This document shows, one piece after another, positions 1-8,954 of a stretch of DNA of 64,000 nucleotides (its first letter is position 1; each line of letters starts with the position of its first letter). The stretch is taken from the NCBI RefSeq assembly GCF_002270055.1, contig NZ_NIBG01000006.1:143096-207095 (forward strand), read 5' to 3'. The notes beneath the pieces were generated by a model that saw only the letters and a list, made by a program, of their open reading frames with translations, was not told the DNA's origin and did not search any database. Made by a program: the position numbers and the translations under genes. The stretch is from Anaeromicrobium sediminis (GTDB taxonomy: Bacteria > Bacillota > Clostridia > Peptostreptococcales > Thermotaleaceae).

Positions 1-2
1 TG

Positions 3-77
3 CAAAGAATATTTGTAAGAGGTGGCAAAATTGAGAATGTTAATTCTATAATAAGAATCACAAAAGCCCTTGTATGA
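3..77 (+). CDS. C-terminal tail of an upstream gene (partial)
   Basis: An open frame enters from the left edge and stops at TGA 75-77. It gives 24 residues that end in IIRITKALV. Nothing in the tail identifies a family. It is kept as a possible gene end because the frame is open from the edge and the next gene starts about 95 bases later with its own ribosome binding site. It may equally be chance. Confidence 0.25.
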   Translation, partial: QRIFVRGGKIENVNSIIRITKALV

Positions 78-172
78 CAAAGAAAATATTAAGCATTGAA
101 ATCAACCTGTCAATAAGAACATTGAATGAATTTTGTTGGCAGTATGATAAAAAGAATAAGGGGGAGAATTTT

Positions 173-1480
173 ATGTTGACAAATCCAGTTGTAATATCAG
201 TATTTGTAATGACCATATTATGTCTAATGAAAATGAATGTAATTCTATCCCTAATAATCTCTGGTCTTATAGGAGGATTATTAGCGGGCATACCATTATC
301 TGAAGTAATGAGTATTTTAATTGGTGGTATGGGTGGTAATGCAGAAACTGCTTTAAGTTATATACTACTAGGAGCACTAGCAGTGGCAGTAAATAAAACT
401 GGTTTAGCTACGATTTTATCTAAAAAGATAGCTTCAGCAATTTCTGGAAGAGGAAAAATATTAGTTTTTATAATTGCCTTTATAAGTTGTTTTTCTCAAA
501 ACGTAATACCTGTTCATATTGCATTTATTCCAATATTAATACCTCCACTATTAGGAGTAATGAATAAATTAAAAATAGATAGAAGAGCAGTTGCATGTGC
601 TTTAACATTTGGACTTAAAACTCCATATATTGCTCTACCTATTGGATTTGGACTAATATTCCACGGAATAATCGCTGATGAAATGACTAACAATGGAATG
701 GCAATTGCAAAAACAGCCGTATGGAAAGGTATGTGGATGCCAGGTCTTGGAATGTTAGTAGGTTTATTAATAGCCGTACTTATAACTTATAGAAAGCCTA
801 GAACATATGAAGACATAAGTGCTGCTGATGAAGCGGCAGCTACTATGGAAAAGGAAATTGTATTTGGAAAGAATCATTTTGTAGCATTAATAGGAGCTGT
901 AGCTGCATTAGTGATACAGCTTACTATAGGATCATTACCTCTTGGAGCTTTAGTAGGACTAGTAATTATGATTGCTGGTGGAGCTATTAAATGGTCTGAG
1001 ATGGATGATATGATGAGCGGCGGTATAAAAATGATGGGTTTCATAGCCTTTGTTATGTTAGTAGCAGCAGGTTATGGTAGTGTCATAAGAGAAACAGGTG
1101 GTGTAGATAGTCTAGTAACTTCAACTGCTAGTATTATTGGTGGAAGTAAGTTATTAGGTGCAGTAGTAATGATTTTAATCGGTTTATTCATTACTATGGG
1201 AATAGGTACTTCATTTGGAACTATTCCAATTATAGCAACTATTTATGTACCTCTTTGTTTAAAATTAAACTTTAGCCCTCTTGCTACAGCTATACTAATA
1301 GGTACAGCAGCTGCATTAGGAGATGCAGGTTCACCAGCATCAGATAGTACATTAGGACCTACATCAGGATTAAGTGTAGATGGACAACATGATCATATTT
1401 GGGATACGTGTGTTCCAACTTTCCTTCACTTTAATATTCCACTTGTAATATTTGGTGTTATAGGAGCTCTTATGTTATAA
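173..1480 (+). CDS. YuiF/NhaC-like amino-acid permease, probable histidine transporter
   Basis: A 435-residue integral membrane protein with about 12 hydrophobic segments. It belongs to the Na+/H+ antiporter-like family that includes Bacillus YuiF, which is linked to histidine uptake. Glycine-rich loops GGMGGNAET (near residue 50), SCFSQNVIPVH and the late GDAGSPASDSTLGPTSGL segment are typical of the family. The start is ATG 173 because AGGGGGAG lies 7 bases upstream. A longer frame from 74 has no binding site and its first 33 residues look noncoding. Histidine as substrate is inferred from hisJ and the his operon just downstream. A generic sodium-coupled antiporter remains possible. A terminator follows. 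Confidence 0.75.
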   Translation: MLTNPVVISVFVMTILCLMKMNVILSLIISGLIGGLLAGIPLSEVMSILIGGMGGNAETALSYILLGALAVAVNKTGLATILSKKIASAISGRGKILVFIIAFISCFSQNVIPVHIAFIPILIPPLLGVMNKLKIDRRAVACALTFGLKTPYIALPIGFGLIFHGIIADEMTNNGMAIAKTAVWKGMWMPGLGMLVGLLIAVLITYRKPRTYEDISAADEAAATMEKEIVFGKNHFVALIGAVAALVIQLTIGSLPLGALVGLVIMIAGGAIKWSEMDDMMSGGIKMMGFIAFVMLVAAGYGSVIRETGGVDSLVTSTASIIGGSKLLGAVVMILIGLFITMGIGTSFGTIPIIATIYVPLCLKLNFSPLATAILIGTAAALGDAGSPASDSTLGPTSGLSVDGQHDHIWDTCVPTFLHFNIPLVIFGVIGALML

Positions 1481-1500
1481 AAAATATAGTTTATTATAAA

Positions 1501-1533
1501 AAGTAATTACCTCTTGGGGTAATTACTTTTTTT
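1501..1533 (+). terminator. Rho-independent terminator after the permease
   Basis: An 11-bp perfect stem AAGTAATTACC/GGTAATTACTT with a 7-base loop is followed by a T run. It separates the permease from hisJ. Confidence 0.85.
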
Positions 1534-1552
1534 AGTTTAGGAAATTTTAAAA

Positions 1553-1580
1553 TTGACTCTTAGAATTAATATGATACAAT
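1553..1580 (+). promoter_or_regulatory. Sigma-70-type promoter for hisJ
   Basis: TTGACT at 1553-1558 and TACAAT at 1575-1580 are separated by 16 bases, and the transcript would start about 25 bases before the hisJ ATG. This is a prediction from consensus only. Confidence 0.55.
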
Positions 1581-1611
1581 ATAGCTGATATTTTCAAAAG
1601 GAGGGGTAAGA

Positions 1612-2376
1612 ATGTTTGATACACATGTACATACTAGCATATCTGATGATTGCAAGATGCCCATAGAAGATGCTATAAAAAGAGCTAAAGGATTAGGTAT
1701 AGGAATGGTTGTAACAGATCATATGGATATAAATTATCCAAAAGATAATTTATTTGTGTTTGATGTGGATGATTTTTTTAATAGATATGAAAAATATAGA
1801 AGTGATAAAGTTTTATTGGGAATAGAAATGGGTTTGAGACCTGATGCCATAGACGAAAATAGAAATTTAGAAAAGAATTATGATTTCGATTATGTACTAG
1901 GCTCTATTCATGTGGTAAATAGTGTGGATATATATGAAGAAAGATTTTATTTAGAAAAAAGTAAAAAGGAAGCTTATGTAGAATACTTTAAAGCCATGTT
2001 AGATGGAGTTAGGGAAAATGAGTTCATAGATAGTCTAGCCCATATAGATTATATAGGAAGATATGCAAAGTATGATGATACGGAAATATATTATGATGAC
2101 TATAGGGAAGTAATAGATGAAATATTAAGAGAAGTGGCAATGAGGGAGAAATCTTTAGAAATAAATACGAGAAGACTTGGAAATAGAAGTACTTTAAATG
2201 AGTTATTTAATACTTATAAAAGATTCTATGAACTAGGTGGAAAAACTGTAACTATAGGCTCTGATGGACACACTACAGAAAGTATAGGTGTTAATTTTAA
2301 AGAGGCAATGGAATTGGCTAGTAGTTGTAATTTAAGACCCGTTTATTATAAAAGAAGAAAATGTGAATATATATAG
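1612..2376 (+). CDS. hisJ: Histidinol-phosphatase, PHP family
   Basis: Dephosphorylates L-histidinol phosphate to histidinol, the penultimate intermediate of histidine synthesis. The 254-residue product shows the PHP metal-site series: HVHTS near residue 5, TDHMD near 37, the Glu of GIEMG near 65, GSIHVV near 98, SLAHIDYIG near 144 and TIGSDGHT near 215. AGGAGGGG lies a few bases before ATG 1612. It has its own promoter and lies just upstream of the his operon, which otherwise has no phosphatase gene (hisB here is the dehydratase only). This supports HisJ over a generic PHP phosphoesterase. Confidence 0.88.
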   Translation: MFDTHVHTSISDDCKMPIEDAIKRAKGLGIGMVVTDHMDINYPKDNLFVFDVDDFFNRYEKYRSDKVLLGIEMGLRPDAIDENRNLEKNYDFDYVLGSIHVVNSVDIYEERFYLEKSKKEAYVEYFKAMLDGVRENEFIDSLAHIDYIGRYAKYDDTEIYYDDYREVIDEILREVAMREKSLEINTRRLGNRSTLNELFNTYKRFYELGGKTVTIGSDGHTTESIGVNFKEAMELASSCNLRPVYYKRRKCEYI

Positions 2377-2398
2377 ATAAAAAAATATAAAAAAACAC

Positions 2399-2428
2399 TT
2401 GACAGTTAACTCGTTTAACTGTTATTCT
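2399..2428 (+). promoter_or_regulatory. his operon promoter with overlapping palindromic operator
   Basis: TTGACA at 2399-2404 and a TATTCT-like -10 at 2423-2428 frame a perfect inverted repeat, ACAGTTAA (2402-2409) and TTAACTGT (2415-2422), with a 5-base centre. The palindrome fills the -35/-10 spacer, where a bound repressor would block polymerase. No T-box leader is visible before hisZ. A histidine-responsive repressor such as a TrpR-like HisR is a possible ligand (inference). Confidence 0.6.
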
Positions 2429-2500
2429 TTTCTATATCCACTTTAACGCTTTATCATAATAAAGTAAAAATAAAAAGAATAATGAAAGGAAATTATAGAT

Positions 2501-3742
2501 ATGAGGGTGACCACAGATGGAGTTAGGGATGTCTTATTCTCTGAGGCTAAGGAAAAAAAGAGAATAGAATCTACCATAAGAAATGTTTTTAAGAACAGGA
2601 GCTATGATGAGATCATATCTCCCACATTAGAATTTTATAATTTATTTAATCAAGGAGCTTGGCCTATAAATGAAGAGGTCATGTATAAGCTACTAGATAG
2701 GAAGGGAAATATATTGGTTTTAAGACCGGATATGACCCTTCCTATTGCGCGAATAATATCTTCAAGAATGAAGAGTATAATCACTCCTACAAAGGTTTTT
2801 TATACTTGTAATGTTTATAGGATCAATGAAAGCCTAAAGGGTAAATTAAATGAATTTACCCAAGGGGGAATTGAAATAATAGGTTCTTCAAGTATAAAGG
2901 CAGATGTGGAAGTAATAGTAACATCCATAAATGCACTGAAGGAACTTGGATTTAGTGAATTTAAAATAGAAATAGGTCATAGTGGCTTTTATAGGGCCAT
3001 AACTAGAAAATTAAATCTTAATAAGGAAAAGGAAAAAGAGTTAAAGGAACTTGTGGAGAATAAAAATTCTTTAGGAATTAAGAACTTTTTGAAAGATATT
3101 CATATGAATCTTGGAGATAAACACGTAAATTTACTGACTAAGCTTCCTAATCTATTTGGGAACATGGATATTATAGATGAAGTGGAAAGTCTAATTGAGG
3201 ATAAAGATGGAAAGGATGCATTAGAAGAAATTAAAAATATTTATGGTCTTGTAGATTCATTAGGATTATCTAAATACTTATCCATAGATTTAGGTATGAT
3301 ACAGGATATAAGTTATTATACAGGCCTTGTGTTAAAGGGGTATGTTAATAATTCAGGTGAAATAGTTTTAAGTGGTGGAAGATATGATAAACTATTTGAA
3401 ACCTTTGGAGAAAAAATTCCAGCAACGGGTATGGCTATAAATATAGATTCATTAGTGAAATTGGTAGATGTGGAAAATAAGGTTAAAAAGAAGAAAATAT
3501 TAATTTGGTACGAAAGTGATTTTATAAAGGAAGGGAATTATCTTTATGAGGAGTTAGGGGATACTTATAAAGTAGAATTGTGCCTATTAGATTCTAAAGA
3601 GGATTGTATTAAATATTTTAAAGAGAAATCATATGATTATTTAATAGAAATTGGCTCATTAGATAAAGTATATATAAGAGAAAATAAAGAAACTACAGAA
3701 ATTAATTATGATAAAGTAAGAAACTTTTTTGAGGGGGAGTAA
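2501..3742 (+). CDS. hisZ: ATP phosphoribosyltransferase regulatory subunit
   Basis: A histidyl-tRNA-synthetase-like paralogue that pairs with the short form of HisG to make the active, feedback-controlled first enzyme of histidine synthesis. The 413-residue product has class II synthetase motifs (VLRPDMTLPIARI near residue 74, and GGIEIIGS near 124) and the HisRS-like GGRYDKLFETFG near 296, but no anticodon-binding synthetase tail. It is the first gene of the his operon. hisG begins 2 bases after its stop, consistent with translational coupling of the two subunits. It is very unlikely to be a true hisS given this context and the short HisG beside it. Confidence 0.92.
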   Translation: MRVTTDGVRDVLFSEAKEKKRIESTIRNVFKNRSYDEIISPTLEFYNLFNQGAWPINEEVMYKLLDRKGNILVLRPDMTLPIARIISSRMKSIITPTKVFYTCNVYRINESLKGKLNEFTQGGIEIIGSSSIKADVEVIVTSINALKELGFSEFKIEIGHSGFYRAITRKLNLNKEKEKELKELVENKNSLGIKNFLKDIHMNLGDKHVNLLTKLPNLFGNMDIIDEVESLIEDKDGKDALEEIKNIYGLVDSLGLSKYLSIDLGMIQDISYYTGLVLKGYVNNSGEIVLSGGRYDKLFETFGEKIPATGMAINIDSLVKLVDVENKVKKKKILIWYESDFIKEGNYLYEELGDTYKVELCLLDSKEDCIKYFKEKSYDYLIEIGSLDKVYIRENKETTEINYDKVRNFFEGE

Positions 3743-3744
3743 AG

Positions 3745-4398
3745 TTGGCTGTAGTACGTGTGGCTTTAACTAAGGGAAGGCTTGAGAAGGAAAGCATTAA
3801 GATATTTAAAAGTATTGGTATAAATTCAAAGGAACTGGAAAATAAGGGTAGAAAAATAATTTTTAAAAGTGATGATAATACATTAGAGTTCATACTAGTA
3901 AAGGCTAAAGATGTACTTACTTATGTGGAACATGGGGCAGCAGATATGGGAATAGTAGGGAAAGATACTATATTAGAGGAAACACGAGATTTTTATGAAG
4001 TGTTAGATTTAAAAGTAGGGAAATGTAGATTTGCCTTAGCATCTACACCAGAATTTAAATTAGATGGTTCTTATAGACGAAAAAAGATAGCTACAAAATA
4101 TCCTAATGTGGCTAGGAAGTATTTTGTAGATAGAGGAGAAGATGTGGAAATAATTCGTATAGAAGGATCTGTGGAAATAGCTCCCATACTGGGATTGACA
4201 GATGCCGTTGTAGATATAGTGGAAACGGGTAGAACCTTAAAGGAAAACGGATTAATAATAGTAGATGAAATATGTGATGTAAGTGCCAGGATGATAGTTA
4301 ATAAGGCCAGTATGAAAATGAAAAAGGAGCACATATCTTCTATTATTAGAAGACTGGAAGACTACTTAAATAATTATGGAGAGGAGGCCCTAGCGTGA
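3745..4398 (+). CDS. hisG: ATP phosphoribosyltransferase catalytic subunit, short form
   Basis: Condenses ATP and PRPP to phosphoribosyl-ATP, the committed step of histidine synthesis. At 217 residues this is the HisZ-dependent short form without the C-terminal regulatory ACT-like domain. Recognisable segments are LTKGRLEKES at the start, GAADMGIVGKDT near residue 68, and the PRPP-binding VDIVETGRTLKENGL near 155. The start is TTG 3745, supported by GAGGGGGAG a few bases upstream. The last 4 bases overlap hisD. Confidence 0.95.
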   Translation: MAVVRVALTKGRLEKESIKIFKSIGINSKELENKGRKIIFKSDDNTLEFILVKAKDVLTYVEHGAADMGIVGKDTILEETRDFYEVLDLKVGKCRFALASTPEFKLDGSYRRKKIATKYPNVARKYFVDRGEDVEIIRIEGSVEIAPILGLTDAVVDIVETGRTLKENGLIIVDEICDVSARMIVNKASMKMKKEHISSIIRRLEDYLNNYGEEALA

Positions 4399-5678
4399 AG
4401 ATATTAAAAACAGAAATTGAAATAGAAAAATATATGAACAGTTTGAAGAAGAGAGATAATGAAGTACAAGAACATGTACTTCAGGATGTAGATAAAATAT
4501 TAATGGATGTGAAAAATAAGGGAGATGCGGCCCTTTTAGAATACACTTATAAGTTTGATAGGGTATTGTTAAATGATTTGAAAGTACCTAGAGAGGAAAT
4601 GGAAAGGGCCTATGAAAAAGCAGATAAATCCTATATAGATGCATTAAAAATTAGCATAGAAAACATTAAGGACTTTCATCAAAAGCAACTTAGAAATTCA
4701 TGGATTGATAATGGAAAAACGGGAATCATATTAGGTCAGCAAATTAGACCCTTAAAAAGAGTTGGAGTATATGTACCTGGTGGAAAGGCAGCCTATCCAT
4801 CCTCCGTACTAATGAATGTAATACCCGCAAAGGTAGCAGGTGTAGAAGAGGTCATTATGGTAACACCACCAGATAGGGACGGTGAAGTTAACGAAGCTGT
4901 ACTCGTAGCCGCCTATATGGCAGGGGTAGATCACATATACAAAATAGGTGGAGTTCAGGCAGTAGGAGCCTTAGCCTATGGGACAGAATCTATTGAGAAG
5001 GTAGATAAGATAGTAGGTCCTGGAAATATTTATGTGGCGTTAGCTAAAAAGCAAGTATTCGGAGATGTGGACATAGATATGATAGCAGGTCCTAGTGAAA
5101 TATTAGTTATAGGAGATGAAAGTGCAAATGAAAAGTTTGTAAGTGCCGATTTAATATCTCAAGCAGAGCATGATGAATTGGCATCATCCATATTAGTAAC
5201 TACTAGTGATGAGTTAGCTAAAAAGGTCCAAGTAGAATTAAAGAGACAGATTGAAGAAAGAAATAGAAAAGAGATTATAGAAAAATCTCTAAATGATTAT
5301 GGCGTAATAATTGTAGTGGAAAATATGGAAAAAGCCATAGAGGTAGCTAATAAAATAGGTCCAGAACATTTAGAGTTAATGGTAAAAGATCCCTTTGTAT
5401 ATTTGGGACAAATTAAAAATGCAGGTTCAGTATTTTTAGGGGCCTATTCACCAGAGCCCTTAGGTGATTATATGGCAGGTCCAAATCACGTACTACCTAC
5501 AAATGGAACGGCAAGATTTTTCTCTCCACTAGGTGTAGACGATTTTATAAAGAAATCTAGTTATATATATTATTCAAAGGAAGCTCTTGAGAGTATTGGG
5601 GAAAACATCATTAATTTTGCCAATGTAGAGGGATTAGATGGACACGGAAATTCTATTAAAGTGAGGTTGGAAGAATGA
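4395..5678 (+). CDS. hisD: Histidinol dehydrogenase
   Basis: Oxidises L-histidinol to histidine in two NAD-dependent steps with a zinc ion. The 427-residue length is typical. Motifs include VYVPGGKAAYPSSVLMN (near 126), IAGPSEILV, the zinc/substrate QAEHDELAS, GPEHLEL, the LPTNGTARF segment and the C-terminal EGLDGHGNS. The GTG start overlaps the hisG stop as GTGA, and the end overlaps hisC as ATGA, so the operon is tightly coupled here. Confidence 0.96.
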   Translation: MKILKTEIEIEKYMNSLKKRDNEVQEHVLQDVDKILMDVKNKGDAALLEYTYKFDRVLLNDLKVPREEMERAYEKADKSYIDALKISIENIKDFHQKQLRNSWIDNGKTGIILGQQIRPLKRVGVYVPGGKAAYPSSVLMNVIPAKVAGVEEVIMVTPPDRDGEVNEAVLVAAYMAGVDHIYKIGGVQAVGALAYGTESIEKVDKIVGPGNIYVALAKKQVFGDVDIDMIAGPSEILVIGDESANEKFVSADLISQAEHDELASSILVTTSDELAKKVQVELKRQIEERNRKEIIEKSLNDYGVIIVVENMEKAIEVANKIGPEHLELMVKDPFVYLGQIKNAGSVFLGAYSPEPLGDYMAGPNHVLPTNGTARFFSPLGVDDFIKKSSYIYYSKEALESIGENIINFANVEGLDGHGNSIKVRLEE

Positions 5679-6718
5679 GTAAGTTTGGAAGGGAAGACTT
5701 AAAAAATTTAAAGCCCTATGAAGTGGGAAAAGAAAAATATGAAATAAAGTTAGATTCCAATGAGAACTTCTTAGAATATGAAGAGAAAATAAAAGATGAA
5801 ATGGCACAGGTTATAAAAAATGTAAGTTTAAATAGATATCCAGATGGTTCTTGTGAAGACCTATGCAGGTTATATGGAGAGTATATAGGTGTAGATGAAG
5901 CTAATATAGTGGCTGGAAATGGTTCTGATGAACTTATCCAAGTTATTATTAATGCCTTTTTAAATAGGGGAGATACGTTAGGAACGGTTTTTCCTGACTT
6001 CTCCATGTACAAGGTCTATTCTCAATTATTAAGTGTAAACTTTAAGGAAATATATGACTATACAGTGGATGAAATATATGTGGATTCAATTATAGAAAAA
6101 ATAAATGATTCTAAATGTGACATGTTTATTTTATCCAATCCTAACAATCCAACAGGGAAGATAATTGCCCAGAATGACATAATAAGATTACTAAATAGCG
6201 TAGATTGTCTAGTAGTTATAGATGAAGCTTATATGGAATTTGCAGGTGAATCTGTGGTGGATTTGGTTAATGAATTTGAGAATCTAATAGTACTAAGAAC
6301 TTGTTCTAAGGCTCTAGGTTTAGCATTTTTAAGATTAGGATTTTGTATGTGTAACAAAGGGTTAAAAAGTGAAATTTTAAAGGCAAAGTCTCCCTTTAAT
6401 GTGAGTGGATTAAGTGGAGAATTGGGAAAAGTGGTTTTTAAAAATAGGGAAGTAATATATGAAAATATAGGTAGAGTTTTAAGGGAAAGGGATAAAGTAT
6501 ATGAAAAATTAAAGGATAATCCAAAGATAAAGTCTACAAAACCTAATGGAAACTTCATATTTATTAAAAGTGATTGTGCAGATTATATATATGAAAAACT
6601 TTTAGATAAGGGCATTAAGGTTCGCAATTTTAGTGGGAAATTGAAGGATTATTTTAGGATAACAATAGGTAGTGAGGAAGAGAATGAAAGGCTTTTAGAG
6701 GAAATTTTGAAAATTTAG
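5675..6718 (+). CDS. hisC: Histidinol-phosphate aminotransferase
   Basis: PLP-dependent transamination of imidazole-acetol phosphate with glutamate. The 347 residues show the fold-type I pattern: LDSNEN near 26, GNGSDELI near 81, SNPNNPTGK near 152, the VIDEAYMEF Asp/Tyr pair near 181, and the PLP lysine in RTCSKALGLA near 212. It overlaps hisD by 4 bases. A second HisC-family gene at 60857 probably serves catabolism, so this operon copy is the biosynthetic one. It is followed by repeat copy 1. Confidence 0.93.
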   Translation: MSKFGREDLKNLKPYEVGKEKYEIKLDSNENFLEYEEKIKDEMAQVIKNVSLNRYPDGSCEDLCRLYGEYIGVDEANIVAGNGSDELIQVIINAFLNRGDTLGTVFPDFSMYKVYSQLLSVNFKEIYDYTVDEIYVDSIIEKINDSKCDMFILSNPNNPTGKIIAQNDIIRLLNSVDCLVVIDEAYMEFAGESVVDLVNEFENLIVLRTCSKALGLAFLRLGFCMCNKGLKSEILKAKSPFNVSGLSGELGKVVFKNREVIYENIGRVLRERDKVYEKLKDNPKIKSTKPNGNFIFIKSDCADYIYEKLLDKGIKVRNFSGKLKDYFRITIGSEEENERLLEEILKI

Positions 6719-6754
6719 GAATGAAGTTATATTTAAGTGGTGTTTAAGCTAAAT

Positions 6755-6935
6755 GTATAGACACCTACTTCAGTTCAATAAATCAAAACGTTTCAAAGTC
6801 AAGTCACTATCAGACTAAATAGTGTGAATTTAATATATAGGGTAGAAGGTTCACAATTGTTTACATCGGAAGATGTTCTGATGTTCCGCCTTATGAAAAA
6901 TTTTTGATTCATTTCACTTCGTAGGTGAGCAGAGT
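6755..6935 (+). repeat. Structured dispersed repeat, copy 1
   Basis: Fills the 322-base gap between hisC and hisB. The core is 6762-6927. CACCTAC (6762-6768) can pair with GTAGGTG (6921-6927). Inside are CACTAT/ATAGTG around a CAGACT loop, and an AGAAGG stem enclosing ACATCGGAA/TTCTGATGT around a GATG loop. The segment AAGTCACTATCAGACTA is shared with the copies at 8955-9140 and 62035-62222. No convincing ORF is present. Outer boundaries are approximate. Confidence 0.8.
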
Positions 6936-7040
6936 TTATTGAGTTATGAAGGAGTATATCTATAGAAAAACTTTTCTAAACTAAAGGTGTGTGAATCCTA
7001 GTAGGTAGCTAGAGTTTTGAAGTGGTAAGGAGAGATTGAG

Positions 7041-7625
7041 ATGAGTAGGATTGGCAGGTTAGAGAGAAAGACGGAAGAAACTCAGATAAGTGTGGAGATA
7101 AATTTAGATGGGAGTGGGAAGTATTCGGTTGATACGGGGGTAGGATTTTTAGATCATATGCTGGAGTTGTTTGCTAAGCATGGGAGATTTAATTTAAATG
7201 TGAAGGCCGCAGGGGATTTAAATGTGGATTGTCATCATACAGTGGAAGATGTGGGAATTGTGCTAGGTTGTGCTATTAATGAAGGGTTGAAGGAAAATAT
7301 GAAGTTAAGACGATATGCCACTACCTATACGCCTATGGATGAGACTTTATCCTTTGTTTCCTTAGATGTGAGTGGAAGACCCTATTTAGTATTTAATGGT
7401 GAATTTACTGTGGAAAGGCTTGGAGATTTGGATACGGAAATGATAGAAGAGTTTTTTAGAAGTTTAGTATATAACAGTAAAATAACGGCCCACTTAAATA
7501 TATTATATGGGAAAAATAATCACCACAAGGTAGAAAGTTTGTTCAAAGGATTTGGAAGAGCCTTGAAAGAGGCAGTAACTATAGAAGATACTCTTCTTTC
7601 TACTAAGGGCTCAATTGAAATTTAA
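7041..7625 (+). CDS. hisB: Imidazoleglycerol-phosphate dehydratase
   Basis: Manganese-dependent dehydration of IGP to imidazole-acetol phosphate. The 194-residue monofunctional form carries the repeated metal ligands FLDHMLELFAKHG (near 37), DCHHTVEDVG (near 66), and the second half HLNILYGKNNHHKVES (near 150). The phosphatase half found in enteric HisB is absent, in line with the separate hisJ. The start is ATG 7041 with AAGGAGAG upstream. Translation must restart after repeat copy 1. Confidence 0.96.
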   Translation: MSRIGRLERKTEETQISVEINLDGSGKYSVDTGVGFLDHMLELFAKHGRFNLNVKAAGDLNVDCHHTVEDVGIVLGCAINEGLKENMKLRRYATTYTPMDETLSFVSLDVSGRPYLVFNGEFTVERLGDLDTEMIEEFFRSLVYNSKITAHLNILYGKNNHHKVESLFKGFGRALKEAVTIEDTLLSTKGSIEI

Positions 7626-7636
7626 GGGGTGAAAAT

Positions 7637-8233
7637 ATGATCAGTGTAATAGATTATGGAATGGGGAACTTGCAAAGTGTATCAAATGCTCTAAATTACT
7701 TAGATATTCCCTTTATGATAACTAATAATAAAGAAGAAATAAAAAAATCCAAGGCCATATTAATTCCAGGCGTAGGGGCCTTTTATGATGCCATGAAAAA
7801 TATGAGGGACATGGGTCTTGATAAGCTCATCAAGAAAGAAAGTACTAAAAAACCAATATTAGGAATTTGTTTGGGAATGCAAATATTATTTGAAAAGGGA
7901 GAAGAGGTAAAAGAAATAGAAGGTTTAGGTTTAATAGAGGGGACGGTAAAGAAAATGGAAGTAGATTATAAGGTGCCCCATATAGGTTGGAATAATATAA
8001 AAATAAATAATAAAAGTGACATATTAAAGGATATAGATGAGGATTATGTTTATTTTGTTCACTCCTATTATGCAGAGACACTAGTCGAGGTGGTAGATGC
8101 CTATTGTGAATATGGAATAAATATACCAGCCATAGTAAGTAAGGGAAACATATATGGTATGCAATTTCACCCTGAAAAAAGTGGAGTAGTGGGTATGAGA
8201 TTACTAAAGAATTTCTGGGAGGTTGTAAAATGA
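7637..8233 (+). CDS. hisH: Imidazole glycerol phosphate synthase, glutaminase subunit
   Basis: Class I glutamine amidotransferase that feeds ammonia to HisF. The 198 residues show the nucleophile elbow GICLGMQILFE with its Cys near 79, an oxyanion-strand segment IPGVGAF near 46, and the His/Glu pair in GMQFHPEKSG near 179. The stop overlaps the hisA start (ATGA), 11 bases after hisB. Confidence 0.95.
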   Translation: MISVIDYGMGNLQSVSNALNYLDIPFMITNNKEEIKKSKAILIPGVGAFYDAMKNMRDMGLDKLIKKESTKKPILGICLGMQILFEKGEEVKEIEGLGLIEGTVKKMEVDYKVPHIGWNNIKINNKSDILKDIDEDYVYFVHSYYAETLVEVVDAYCEYGINIPAIVSKGNIYGMQFHPEKSGVVGMRLLKNFWEVVK

Positions 8234-8943
8234 TCATATTTCCAGCTATAGATATAAAGGAAGGAAAGTGTGTAAGATTGTATCAAGGGGACTTTAATAG
8301 GGTGGAAGTTATGGGAAATGACCCATTAAAAGTTGCTAAAGAGTTTGAAATTTTAGGGGCAGAATTTTTACATATGGTAGATTTAGATGGAGCTCTAAAG
8401 GGTGAATCAGTAAATTTAGAGGTGATTGCAACCATAGTTGAAAGTATAAATATTCCCGTCCAAATAGGTGGGGGAATTAGGACTATGGATAAGGTGGAAA
8501 AATTAATAAATATGGGAGTTGCTCGTGTCATATTAGGAACTAGTGCCATTAAAGACAAGGACTTTTTAATAGAAGTGGTAGAGAAATATGGAGATAGGGT
8601 AGCCGTTGGGATAGATGCTAAAAATGGCTATGTGGCAGTGGATGGATGGACTGATGTGAGTTCTATAGATTATATAGACTTTTCTAAGGAGATGGAGAAG
8701 ATAGGAGTTAAGACTATCATATTCACAGACATTAGTAAGGATGGCACATTACAGGGGCCTAATGTGGAACAACTAGTTAAATTAAAGGAAAATATCAATA
8801 TGGATATAGTAGCATCAGGAGGAATAAGTTCTTTGGATGATTTAAAGACTTTGAGAGAAAAGGATTTTTGTGGTGCTATAGTAGGTAAGGCTATATATAA
8901 GGGGAATGTAAAGTTGGATGAGGCTATTTTGATTAGTAAATAA
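8230..8943 (+). CDS. hisA: ProFAR isomerase
   Basis: Amadori isomerisation of ProFAR to PRFAR. The 237-residue (beta/alpha)8 barrel starts IIFPAIDIKEGKCVR, with the catalytic Asp near residue 8, and has the HMVDLDGAL segment, the QIGGGIRT phosphate loop near 77 and the second-half pair FTDISKDGTLQGPN and ASGGISSLDDL. It overlaps hisH by 4 bases. Repeat copy 2 follows. Confidence 0.95.
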   Translation: MIIFPAIDIKEGKCVRLYQGDFNRVEVMGNDPLKVAKEFEILGAEFLHMVDLDGALKGESVNLEVIATIVESINIPVQIGGGIRTMDKVEKLINMGVARVILGTSAIKDKDFLIEVVEKYGDRVAVGIDAKNGYVAVDGWTDVSSIDYIDFSKEMEKIGVKTIIFTDISKDGTLQGPNVEQLVKLKENINMDIVASGGISSLDDLKTLREKDFCGAIVGKAIYKGNVKLDEAILISK

Positions 8944-8954
8944 ATTGTTCTAAA

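Noticed and set aside
2501..3742. Annotation of hisZ as histidyl-tRNA synthetase
   Set aside because: It lies in the his operon beside a short HisG, lacks the full synthetase C-terminal domain, and has the length usual for HisZ.
7845..8237. A 130-codon - strand frame across hisH
   Set aside because: It overlaps a gene with clear family motifs on the + strand, and the predicted product is low-complexity Leu/Pro/His without any recognisable pattern.
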